Origin: Ephydatia muelleri
Taxonomy: Eukaryota; Porifera; Demospongiae; Spongillida; Spongillidae
Assembly (NCBI GenBank): GCA_013339895.1
Contig: JABACO010000009.1
Coordinates: 2,787,113 to 2,851,112 of the forward strand
DNA length: 64,000 bases
Reading direction: 5' to 3'
In this document: one piece after another, positions 48,898 through 59,359 of the stretch
Layout: each line of letters starts with the position of its first letter
Position numbering within the stretch: the stretch's first letter is position 1
Notes under the pieces: generated by a model
Told to the model about the DNA's origin: nothing
Database searches by the model: none
What the model saw: the letters and a program-made list of their open reading frames with translations, nothing else
Translations under genes and position numbers: made by a program

Positions 48898-50107
48898 CTA
48901 AGGAGATGGAAACATGATCATGGCTGTACAAGAAACACAACTCATCACTGAGTTACTGACAGAGAACACACAAACACCTGTAGGCAAGGGAAGGAAGTTG
49001 GGATGGTAAGGAAGCATGTAACAGGGATGAGAGATATTCTATCAGAATTTCAAGCTTCTAATTATAACTCCATGGTAACCACTGTCACAAATCATGTGCT
49101 CACCACAGAGTACAGAGTGATGGAGATATACTGCATGGGGCCACACTGACACATTAATAGTCAGCTGGAATACTTTCCCATACATGTACTCAACATTTGG
49201 ACCTGCTCCCTGGGAAACTACATGGTGTACATTAACTCTTAGAATGCCAAGCATGCGAGTTCATGTATGCATGCATATACACATCATAGAAATTTACATG
49301 CACAGTGTGAGTATGAAATGTGGTGATCACCATGATGCATGCAAATGCTTGCTGCACTTGTAACCATATAAGTACATGTGACATGTTTGGCTACTGCAAC
49401 TGTAATTTCTTCTCAAGAACCCCTTATTCAGATGACTTCACTAATGCACCACTCCAGTACTCACAGAACAGAAATGCGTAACCCAAATCAGTGTAGTATG
49501 CTACATCACCTGTTAGGTTCAAAGTTCAAGTATATAAATGTGTACTTAATTAAGGTTGATGCAATGCAATTAAATTTAAGATTACTTATTAATCAAAATC
49601 TAGTTTGTTTCAATTACAATGGTACAATATGAACCGATTATTTAAATGAAGAAAATAAATATAACTAGGCATAAGATTGTTTTAAATATCAAGGTCATTC
49701 ATATCAAATAACCATAGTTATTTCACACTTTTACTGATTTACCACTACATGGTTAGGATATGAACCATAATCCTTAACCTTTACTTCACTTAAAATTATA
49801 TAATTTAGACTATTTAGCTGATTATATTCAATATTAATGAAGTCAGTGGTTTCCAAGAATGTGGGACACCCTATAGTTATCAAAAGTAGATGCTATTAGA
49901 ACGTCTACATTGTTCCCTCTCTCAATGTCTGTCCATACTAAGAGCATTCTTCACATCACACATGCATGTCACTACAAACCCACACAAGTATAGACACATC
50001 TCATAATCTTGACTACAATAGTGTGCACATATCCTTCTAGTCCACAGTACAACATCACATTGGGCACCAGTCACCATAGGGCCTTGCTGTGTGCTGGTAG
50101 TTATTAC

Positions 50108-50209
50108 CTTATTCTGTAAATCAACTTTGGGACAGGCTAATAACAACAACCTTCTCACAACCTCAATGTGTCCATTCCGAGATGCTAACATCAGTGATGA
50201 CTGCCCATC
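50108..50209 (-). CDS. Ankyrin repeat exon A2 (34 codons)
   Basis: 102 bp, one extra codon in helix 2/turn (RRLLLLACPK), phase 0. Starts DGQSSLMLASRNGH. The donor reads GTAATA, the weakest in the array, so this exon may be used poorly or skipped. Acceptor CTCTTCAG. Confidence 0.8.
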
Positions 50210-50969
50210 CTGAAGAGATGAACACATGATCATGGCTGTACAAATAATACAACTCACACTAAGCTAGTCACAGTGGACAAACACCTGATGAGGGTAGATA
50301 GTTGAGATGGGGAGGTGTTTGTAACAGGGATGAGAAATACTTCATCACAATTTGAAGCTTCTAGTTACATTTCCATGGTTATTACTTTCCAAAATCCTGT
50401 TCTCACCACAGAGTGATGGAAGAAGAGGTAATGCTAAGGGCAACCCTAACACATTGATAGCCAGCTGGATTACTCATTCGTAAATGTAGTAGCAATACAC
50501 AACGTCTGACTTTCATATAGCATTCAAGTCTAGTAACCATAGTTATTTCAAACTTTTACTAAACGGACCATTACATGGTTCTTAACCGTAATACTTAACC
50601 ATCATTTACTTAAACTGTATTTTCTAGACTACTTATTCAACATTAATTAAGTCCAATAACACATTTTAATGCTGAGTCACATATTTTGGTGGTTTCCAAA
50701 AATATGGGACACCTAGTAGATATAACAATAGTTACCTAAAAGTAGATGCTCATAAAACGCCTACAACGTCGATCCCTCTCTCAATTTCTATCTATACTAA
50801 CGACTCTCTACACATCACACAAATACTAATACATGTTACTATACAAACCCAACACGTGTAATACCTCTTATAAGTACAATGGTGTGCATATATCCTTCTA
50901 GTCCACAGTACAACATAACATCTGGGCACAGGTCACCACAGGGCCTTGGGATGGGTTGGTAGTACTTAC

Positions 50970-51068
50970 CTTATTCTGTAAATCAACATTGGCACCAGCT
51001 GATATCAAAATGCTCACAACCTCATTGTGTCCATTCTGAGATGCAAACATCAGCGATGACCGACCATT
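50970..51068 (-). CDS. Ankyrin repeat exon A1
   Basis: 33 codons, NGRSSLMFASQNGH, then NEVVSILISAGANVDLQNK. First standard repeat after the cap exon at 55,225. Acceptor CTCCTTAG, donor GTAAGT. Confidence 0.86.
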
Positions 51069-52240
51069 CTAAGGAGATGGAAACATGATCATGGCTGTAC
51101 AAGAAACACAACTCATCACTGAGTTACTCACAGAGGACACACAAACACCTGTAGGCAAGAGAGGGAAGTTGGGATGGTAAGGAAGCATGTAACAGGGATG
51201 AGAGATATTCTATCAAAATTTCAAGCTTCAAGTTATATTTCCATTGCATGTAATATGCATTTGGCATTCAGTTAATTAATACATTTTGATCCATTTCTCT
51301 AAACACATCACACACACTGACACACACACTTCATAAAAAGCACACGAGACAACACTGGATAAGCTTCAGTTGTACCACCGACTTGCAATTTCCCCACGAG
51401 AGAACAAATAAAAGAATTAGGAAGGAAAGTCCCTAAATGTCTCTTCTCACATCTCACAATGACTATGAGTACACAATAATACCTGGATCTGTTCATGAGA
51501 CAGTTTGTTTGGTTTGTGAGCAAAAATGGTGCACTATTTTGGTTATTTTGGTTACATGTTTCTCCATTCAGCGCACACGATTTTCATGGCATTGTTAACT
51601 GTTATAGAATAAAGAGTACTCCACTGACTCTAATAGTGTCTCACATATTTAGCATCGGCTTTGGACACATATTACTCCACTTTGTAACCGGTTAAGATAA
51701 AATTTCAAGTAAATACGTGTGTACTTTTGTATGATTGATGCAATGCAATTAATATTATTAAATTACGATATTAATCAAAGTCTAGTGAATTCAAATACAA
51801 ATACTATTTGACATAAAAGTGTGTTGAACTACATACATTATTTCACATTATTTCACAAACGATAGTACAATTTGAACAGATTTTCAAAAGTTATTTAAAC
51901 TTAGAAAACACTCAAAATAAGATACGGGGTTCCCCATATTTCAAGATTCAAATCACTATATTCTCACATCACTAACTTGCAGCAGCTTAGCTGTTTCTTA
52001 CACATATTTCATGTAACTGGGCATAAGACAGTTTTAAATATCAAAGTCATTCAAATCATATAACCATAGTTATTTCACACTGTTATGGGCTACTGTACAT
52101 GGTTAGGTAATTGACTTAACCTTACTTCACTTACACTGTATTTTTTAAACTGTTTAGCTGATAATTTTTTTGAACATCAATGTAGTCCTATTTTAATTCT
52201 CTAAGGAGTTTCCAAAAAATGTGGGATACCCTGTACTTGT

Positions 52241-52769
52241 ACACCGCGGTTATCCACACGATAATTATTGCGAGTACAACGTAATCTTCGAGATTGCTGT
52301 GAGTGTGTAGTTTGGTACGCGTACGGATGAAATGCATAAAGAGTTAGGGGAATGCATTAATCTGGAGGAAGTGGCCAAGGAATTTGTATCACGTAACGAT
52401 TAACGCGTTCGCTACTTTGGCCAGAATACAACATATATGAAATAATTACCTTAATTATGAATATAATTTTTTGTATTGACCGGTGCCCCCCCCCCCCCCA
52501 AATATAAGCACCATCCGCCACGCCTGAATTGAGCATGCGTTTGTCTATCCAGAAGAAAGCGTTTGGAGTGGCATTTTGAATGCTGTATCGGTTATCCAAA
52601 ACTTAAATTGCTCATTTTATAAAATTTGAGCCATTACGAGATCTTTGCGTATACAACAGAGTTACACGTGAAAGAATTTCACGTTAAGAAATGCTAATTT
52701 CCGTTCAAGATTGGGTCTTCGCCGATTCCCCCTTCCCCTTCTTCCTTTTCTTTTCAGCGAGAAACGCTG
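52241..52769. mobile_element. Composite insertion with hAT-remnant right end
   Basis: 52,515-52,769 repeats the right-hand part of the element at 38,477-39,331 and ends at the same CAATGA array junction. 52,241-52,514 is different sequence with a C run (52,487-52,499) and a CGCCACGCC motif. No coding content recognised. Confidence 0.5.
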
Positions 52770-53062
52770 CAATGAATTAATACCTGGATCTGTTCATGAA
52801 AAAGTTTATTTCTGAAGGGTTTATGACCAAAACTGGTGCACTACTTTGGTTGCTTCGAGTATATGTTTATTCATTCTGGACACATAATTATCATGGTATT
52901 GTTAACTGTTGTAGACTCTATGTAACTGGACACATATAACACAATATAATTAATTACAGGATAAGTTGATATTTCAAGTAACGTGTACTTAAAATAAGGT
53001 TGATGGAGTGCAATTAATAAATTAAAATCTAGAGAAGTCAAATACATACCGTATACCGCACG
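52770..53062. repeat. Array intron remnant
   Basis: Modules from GGATCTGTTCATGA to the CCGCACATAATAG text, normal orientation. No exon. Confidence 0.6.
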
Positions 53063-54237
53063 TAGGGTGTGTAACCGGTTATCAGGTTATTCGGGTTATT
53101 CGGATATTCGCAACAACCTATCCGTTCGAATAGCAATTTAGCATTACTCGAAAAAATCGATTAGTGAATTTTATCTATTCGAAATAACCGGTTTATGTTT
53201 CTCCATTCGGAGGTACTTAGGTATTCGTCGTCAGCATCGACAATTCGTCCATTATTCGAATACCGTTTTATACTAATATCCGGATATGATTTTCAACAGA
53301 GTATTTCATAATTAGAGTTATATATACGTCACTGTTGTTTTTACTATCAGAAACAATTTATAATTCGATAGGTATTGAGTAAATAGATAGTAATATAATA
53401 CTAAATATTTAATGCGCATCAATTGGGGATACAAAAAAAAAGCGTGTACTAGCTCAATGCTTTTATCATCGTCTTCAAGTAAGTAACGAAGTTCATTAGT
53501 AAATGCCATGAGTTGTGTTTTTATGTAGTAGCAATACATTTATGTAGTACTAGTATTGCATTGTTTTATTGTACAGTGGTAGTGTGGTACATATCTGAGT
53601 ATTGCGCTAGCGAGTAAAATAGAAAGACAGACTTCTTACCCACTTCAAGTAAGTATCCGCGCTCTGTTAGCGTATGTGTAGGAATTGGAGAGCATTACGC
53701 AATTATACTAATGGGAAATTTGATATGCATTTATAGCGAGAACGTGAATGGAGTGTTGAGGGATGATTGTAAGTGGAGTACGTGATTGTAGGTGATGTGG
53801 GGTGAGTTTTTAATGGTGATGTCTGGTCTCAGTGGTTAGTGTTGGATGGTTAGGTTTACATTACTATTGATATGTACAAGTACCTGGTAAAGACATACAA
53901 TTAATTACACTCTAAATGACAAACACATGCTACTGTAGACCTTTGTGTCTCTGTATTTTCAACTGACATGCATAGCTTTAGTTTGGTGCGGGACCAGGTG
54001 GATTTCTGTGCAGACATACATTATCTTCTCAGTGTGCACTCCACAAGCACCATAACCTGAATAACCTAGGTATTCGGCAGGAAATTTGGCAAAACCTATT
54101 CGGAAAAATCGATTTTGTTTTTTAAACTATTCGGAAAAATCGATTTTCAGATCCACAAAAACCTGAAAAATCGATTAGTGTTTTAAAAGTATTAGGAAAA
54201 ATCGATTTTCATTATGCAGGGGAGGTTACACACCCTA
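53063..54237. mobile_element. Non-autonomous hAT-like element (1.18 kb)
   Basis: Ends TAGGGTGTGTAACC and its inverse, with an 8-bp duplication ACCGCAC(G/A) at 53,055-53,062 and 54,238-54,245. Subterminal repeats GAAAAATCGATTTT occur several times near the right end and once near the left, with ATTCGG/CCGAAT motifs on both sides; such clusters often bind hAT transposase. No transposase frame inside. Confidence 0.8.
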
Positions 54238-54245
54238 ACCGCACA

Positions 54246-55224
54246 TAATAGTTCCAAATAAAAGTATATTTAACTTCAACTTCAAATACCTTGTTTCAAT
54301 TACAATGGCAAAATGTGAATAGATTTTCAAAAGTTACATAAAGGTAGAAATAAATATAAAAACCAAATCAATTCACAATTTTATATTTTCACATCACTAA
54401 TTTGCAGCGTTTCATGCCACAAGGAATAACATTGTTTTTAATAACAGACATTCAAGCAAGTAACCACAGTTATTTCACACTTCTACTATATGGACCATTA
54501 CATGGTTAGGTTATTAAACATAGTGCTTAACCATACTATACTTAAAGTGTATTACTTTAAGTGACAGGGATGGGAAGTATTTTACCACAATTTGAAGCTT
54601 CTAATTACATCTCCGTGGTTACCACTACTACTCACCACAGACCACAGATTGATGGAGGAAGATGTAACACAAGGGCAACCCTAACACATTAATAGTCAGC
54701 TTAAATATTCATTCACACTACAGCATCCGACCTGCTTCCCAGGGTAACTGCCTGGTGCACATTAATACATTTTGATACAATTCTCCAAACACATCACACA
54801 CACACACACACACACACACTTCACAAAAAGCAAACAAGACGACAGTGAATAAGCTTCAATAATACCCCCAACTTGCTATTTCCCCAAGAGTTGACAAATA
54901 GATCCAGACCTAAAAGGACTTAGAAAGGGAAAGCCTCTAAATGTATCTCGCAATGGCTGTGAGAAATGTGGAATCTGTTCATGAGAAATTTGTGAGAAAA
55001 AATGGTGCACTACTTTGGTTACATTTTTCTCCATTCAGGACTCACAATTTGCATGGCATTGTTAAATATTGTACAATACAGAGTGCTCCGCCCACTGTAA
55101 TAGTGTCTCACATATTTACCAACGGCTTTGTACACATACATGACTCCACAAACAAGCTACATTTACTGGAGATAGTACCATGACACGGGATAGAGATAGT
55201 ACCATGAGATAGGATCAAACTCAC
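54246..55224. repeat. Array intron remnant before cap exon A
   Basis: Normal modules including (CA)n at 54,795-54,822, then the doubled ATAGTACCATGA motif also seen before 34,344. No repeat exon found. Confidence 0.6.
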
Positions 55225-55323
55225 CGAATCAGTGCCATCAACATGTACTCCAGATTCAAGTAGTTTGCTAACTACTTTATCATTCCCCTCCTTTGATGTT
55301 TGCCTCAGTTGTTCTTCTAGGTC
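55225..55323 (-). CDS. Cap-type ankyrin exon of sub-array A
   Basis: 33 codons, phase 0, DLEEQLRQTSKEGN, then DKVVSKLLESGVHVDGTDS. Acceptor TTTGCTGTAG, donor GTGAGT. Its charged first helix is unlike the DGxSSLMFAS exons and suits an outer repeat. Most upstream ankyrin exon in the window; the gene's start is probably to its right, but I found no convincing first exon. Confidence 0.7.
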
Positions 55324-55870
55324 CTACAGCAAAGGAACATCAATGTCATGGATGCATACAATCATCAAACATAGCCATAAGAAGGTTAGCCGTATGGGAT
55401 CATTTCCGTGAAAAGGGACTTAACACATGCTTTTTCGAGATTTCAATTTTTTTTTCTATTCTAGAAATCTGAAATGTGGTCCAAAAGTATTTTTATCAAC
55501 TTACAGAATAACTTATTGACACTTATTATGCACTTAGGAAGCGAAAGAATGCTAGACAAACGTTGCTTCCAGGCGGAGAAATAGATTCCTCTCCAAAGCA
55601 AGTGTTGATTCATTAACGCACTGTTCGCGCGCAATATGACGTTACCACGCGTGTTTAGTACTACATATTCATTAACGGTTGACTGGCTAAACACTGTTTG
55701 ACGTCACATGCGTAAATCGAGCTGCGTTCAGAGGTGAGCAAAAGCAAAGAGCAAGAAGGTGACCTTAGTTTCAGAGAGCCGAAGAATAACCACGAAAAAA
55801 AGCAGCTAACCGATAAACGAGCACGGCACGAAGGTCCCTGGGCCAAGCCAGAGATAATATAGGGTAGATT
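55324..55870. other. Upstream flank of gene A
   Basis: 55,472-55,535 is the copy of 34,700-34,760 with a possible TTATTCT/GTAAGT donor on the minus strand. A GC-richer stretch follows (55,570-55,860) that could include a promoter, but no core element is clear. CAGAGATAATATAGGG at 55,848 resembles the CAGAG-family terminus without a matching partner. Confidence 0.4.
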
Positions 55871-56184
55871 TAGTCGGGCACGCCCTACCACCGCGTTTGC
55901 ATAGCGGTTATGTAATATTGTTGTGAATCATTATGTTATATACATTTAGTTACGTGGTAATGATGTGGTTTACCACCTGTACTGTACTTGTATGGCAGCG
56001 GCGGCCCACAAGCCAAAAAGCTAGTCTAGGAAACCCATAATTATCTCACATCAGCCGCTAATTGGGTGATAATGAACCCACTTGAACGCTGCAATCCGAT
56101 TGGACTGCAATCCTCATTGCAAGCAGCACAAATCCTTGTCACCCTACCACCCGACCAAACGCGGTGGTAGGGCGTGCCCGACTA
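55871..56184. mobile_element. MITE with 28-bp inverted ends and 9-bp duplication
   Basis: Inverted ends TAGTCGGGCACGCCCTACCA..., flanked by GGGTAGATT at 55,862-55,870 and 56,185-56,193. Exact 9-bp duplications fit Mutator-like (MULE) elements. No coding content in its 314 bp. Confidence 0.85.
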
Positions 56185-56210
56185 GGGTAGATTAAGGTAT
56201 GTTTGCCAGG

Positions 56211-56392
56211 GAGGAGTGTTCGCCACCCTTCACTTCAAACGCTGCGCCGAACCTTACCAAACGTTTGCATCTCTCGGCACAAAATGAAATAACACTAAGT
56301 GGGGTCTGTCTGTATGTACCGAGAGATGCAAACGTTTGGTAAGGTTCGGCGCCGCGTTTAAAGTGAAGGGTGGAGAACACACCCCCTCCGGC
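56211..56392. repeat. Foldback repeat (about 67-bp arms)
   Basis: 56,211-56,277 and 56,320-56,392 are inverted copies (core CCGAACCTTACCAAACGTTT) with four or five differences, separated by 42 bp. Probably a small foldback element. Confidence 0.85.
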
Positions 56393-56559
56393 CAAGCGGC
56401 CTACTCAGCGTACCTGGATACCAACAGAATAAACTCAGAATCCAAGCGTGCTACATTACAACGAAAACACAGAGTCCAAGCTGTAGTAAGCTTGAACAAC
56501 GAAATATTCAGCACTCCTGTTTTGAACCAATTGCTAACCGATACACCTGGGAAAAGAAA

Positions 56560-56804
56560 CAAAAAACTTCTCTATCGATAATGTGATTTGTTGGATGTAG
56601 GATTGATGGTGCAAAAAGCAAGGGAACAAGGTACAGTGGGATGCTACAATATTACTTTTGTAGGCCTATTTGCAAAATGTAGAACTGTAACGGAATCCAA
56701 TCAACCCCACTGTAACAGTACTGGACCTTGTTCCCTTGCTTTTTGCACCACCAATCCTACATCCAACAAATCACTTTCTCGATACATGTAGAGAAGTTTT
56801 TTTT
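56560..56804. repeat. Second hairpin element (family of 20 kb hairpin)
   Basis: Arms of about 85 bp with mismatches (TTTGTTGGATGTAGGATTG and its inverse) around a loop of about 70 bp. Shares arm text with the hairpin at 19,979-20,255, but the arms are more diverged, so older or less often corrected. Confidence 0.8.
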
Positions 56805-58003
56805 TTACTTGTTGAAATACGAAGAATTGGATCAGAGATAATATATGTTATATCTGAACGGATAAATTGTTCGTTCGTGCGCGTGTGAGTAACTTTCGAA
56901 CGCAAAATATGTTTTCGCGTTTCGTTACATATTCGCAGAGAGAAATCATATATTTTTGTGCCTGTTGAAGGTTGAATCGTGTCGTTATGCAACCGTCCGT
57001 ACGAGTTGAAAGTTTGTTAAACAAAAATGCGGCCATAATGTATTGGACCATAGAGGCACATCACGTGAGCCATTGCGCACTCCGTGATCGTGCTTATCGT
57101 ACCTTTCAAGTGGTGAAATCCAGGCAGAGTGTTCAGAACGTGGCACCACTAACCTCTGTTAGGCATTTATCATCCTCTGATTGCAACTTTGCAAGGAATA
57201 GTGTATTGATTCTAACAATAGCCTTGCTTTGCACTAGACGCGCGTTGGAATTTTTGTGGTCACTGCTTTTCCAAATCGCGCGTACATGTGTACCTTTTGT
57301 GAAAAACGAGTGACTCTCCAAAGGTTTTGCCATTTGACCATTTTGCAAGGAGGGGTTTTTCGGATTTTGCATGAGTTACTTAAACTCTCGTATAGACTAA
57401 GTACGAAAGAGCCAAACGAGATATACTTCAAGCATGTACCTGTCTCCGTGCAATCCCAGGTGTTTGATGATGTTATGTACGAATCCTGAGTGAACAGTAA
57501 TTGCTCCAGGAGGGTCTTTTTTTCGTTTTACGAAAAGCGTGCTAGGTTTTCTAAAAACACTGCCGCAAAAAGTAATGTGTGGTATAGTAGCACTCAAGCA
57601 TAATTCACGTTGAACTCAGAGAATAAGAAGAAGCTGGTTTGATACTAGAGTTCGTTGGAATTAGTCATAGCCTTAGCAGTCAAGTAGACGGATGACTCGC
57701 ACAAACCGTCGGCCGATGGTAGGCTACACCGTCCACTTTGAACAGCAGAGCATGTGGGTTATAATTCGCTACAATTAACCGGCGTCATTTTTTGCGTGCA
57801 ACATGTAATGTACAGAAATCACCAACACCAAGTACGTACCTTTTTGTCACTCATTATGTTCTGACAGTAATAAACAAAATGGAACAGAATGAAGCGGAGC
57901 AATGCGTATGTTGCGCATAAGCAGGCTTAAATAGTCGCAATTATCTGTGACATCACAGCTGGCAATGTCAAGTGCATGGCTATTTGCCTAGGTTGATAAT
58001 TGA
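56805..58003. other. Unassigned sequence
   Basis: Several open frames of 60-113 codons overlap on both strands (for example 56,972-57,313 and 57,256-57,489 on plus). A plus frame contains CTFCEKRVTLQRFC, a possible zinc-binding pattern, but no family is recognised and no frame is clearly preferred. Confidence 0.3.
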
Positions 58004-58222
58004 TTAACTCTTTGACGGGCAACAGAGCAATATTGCGCCGCAGGGGCTATACTAAAGCCACTCTGTTTATCTAAACAGTTAACACTTTGCAGTCAACAAC
58101 ATGTTGATCAGTTGTTTCCTGGTCATACAGTGTAAGTTGTTTGCTAACTACGATTTCCTGCAACGCACAACACTTTTTTGCACAACATGTGTGTACCGTA
58201 ATAATTGACTTTGCCCGTGAAT
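58004..58222. mobile_element. TTAA-type MITE, older copy
   Basis: Starts TTAACTCTTTGACGGGC and matches 60,523-60,745 for nearly its full length (GCAATATTGCGC, CTGTTTATCTAAAC). The right terminus is degraded (TTGCCCGTGAATG without TTAA). Confidence 0.75.
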
Positions 58223-58440
58223 GATTACCGCATAAGCCAAAAAAAGCTGTAATGTTCCTGCCTCATTATGCACATGTTTATGGCGAGCCATATATCTAAG
58301 CAATCCGTTAAAACAAATAGCTCCTACATATACATACAATCAGTCTAGTAAATAAAACTTTTTCTACTCAAGAATTTTTATTCTGATTAATAGACCTTTA
58401 TAACAACCTGATCCACCTGACTCGCTTACTCCTGATTCTA

Positions 58441-58800
58441 ATGACAACAGCTGTTCCACACTCACTCAGAAGTTCTTGTCAAACAAAATTGAGGATTGTC
58501 AGTTCAAGAAACTATTTGATAACTCCACTCCTCGTCTACTATCCATTTCATCACCCCCATGCCTCAGCTTGGCTATCAGTTACTCCATCCCCAAGCATGG
58601 GCCTTCACTTGGAGCCTTCTGAATTTCAGGTGGTGGTAAAATAGTGGCTCGGTATCCCAGTTGCTCAAGGTCAAAGTTGCTCTCAATGTAATGCTGCCTT
58701 GGATGCTTATGGCCATCATGCTCTGTGTTGCAAGTTGGGGGAGGGGGGGGGGGGTGATGTTATCTCTCGTCACAAGCATGCAACAGGTTGAGAGACATCT
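58441..58800 (+). mobile_element. LINE 3' fragment, second copy
   Basis: HPHASAWLSVTPSPSMGLHLEPSEFQVVVK is readable in order (PHASAWLSVTPS, then GLHLEPSEF), then in another frame a Cys/His cluster and GGDVISRHK after a 14-bp G run (58,741-58,754). Matches the fragment at 17.4 kb and stops after the RHN-like motif. Truncated and frameshifted. Confidence 0.65.
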
Positions 58801-58971
58801 TCAACGATTTTTGTCGCTCTGTTGTTTGCTTGCTGTTCAACGGAATCAACCCAGAATCCGTGAGTAAGTACGCTCAACAAGACACACGGGAGAGCATATA
58901 TACAATATTCAGAATGAGCCAACTTTTGTTTTACCACTAAACTGGACATGAGTTTTTTTATGAATAATTAT

Positions 58972-59207
58972 AGGTGTGTGGTTGTGGATGGAGGACCAAA
59001 GTCAAAGAGCGTTACAGAGTATGCTTGGTGGAAGCTAGGGAAAAGAAAACAAGGAGCTCATACATGTACCAAGAGTTTGATGCACATCTACACACTGTCC
59101 GCTTTGCTATTAACTATAGCAATGAAGTAATTAACACTCACCGTCCTTCCTTCTGCTACAATTGTAAACTTGTGCTTGATAAAAGTCTGCTAGCACAGGA
59201 TCAGTAG
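58972..59207 (+). CDS. Unrecognised exon-like open frame with paired cysteines
   Basis: A 78-codon frame entered after TTATAG: VCGCGWRTKVKERYRVC, a charged middle (EAREKKTRSS), then FCYNCKLVL and a stop. C-G-C and C-x2-C spacing suggests metal binding. Codon use looks more protein-like than the overlapping frames. No start codon is needed if it is a terminal exon; upstream exons were not found. It could be a host gene's last exon or part of a transposon. Confidence 0.35.
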
Positions 59208-59290
59208 CACACACCATTCACCAATATATAGTTCCTTTTGAGTGGACACAGCACACTGCAATTGACTGGGAGGTACACTGTAAAATAAAA

Positions 59291-59359
59291 GGAGTGCCCT
59301 TCACTCTTCGCTCGCTTCACTCCTCTGGAGTGAAGCGAGCGCAAGAGTGCAGGGCACTC
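59291..59359. repeat. Short palindromic hairpin
   Basis: GGAGTGCCCTTCACTC... folds on itself (33-bp arms with small bulges, 3-bp loop at CTCTGGAG). No known family. Confidence 0.8.

Larger units (their letters stand above)
39332..52240. repeat. Array block IV: intron modules around exons A1-A10
   Basis: Longest run of ordinary units. 39,880-40,300 is a non-module insertion whose core recurs inverted at 49,235-49,500. Exons 50,970/50,108 and 48,799/47,958 lie in two copies of a two-exon unit of about 2.16 kb. Confidence 0.72.
34964..55323 (-). other. Predicted ankyrin gene or sub-array A (cap plus 13 repeat exons)
   Basis: Inferred unit read leftwards: cap exon 55,225, then repeat exons at 50,970, 50,108, 48,799, 47,958, 46,976, 45,538, 43,908, 43,078, 41,621, 40,331, 37,860, 36,272 and 34,964. 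It has no P-loop exon of its own; the next minus-strand exon is the cap of B at 34,344. Either A has lost its 3' end, or A splices past the B cap into B and shares its P-loop exon. The B cap is also 99 bp and phase 0 at both ends, so including or skipping it keeps the frame. Confidence 0.6.

Noticed and set aside
55848-56855. Pair of CAGAGATAATATA motifs as another CAGAG-family element
   Set aside because: Both motifs (55,848 and about 56,830) face the same way, so they are not inverted termini.
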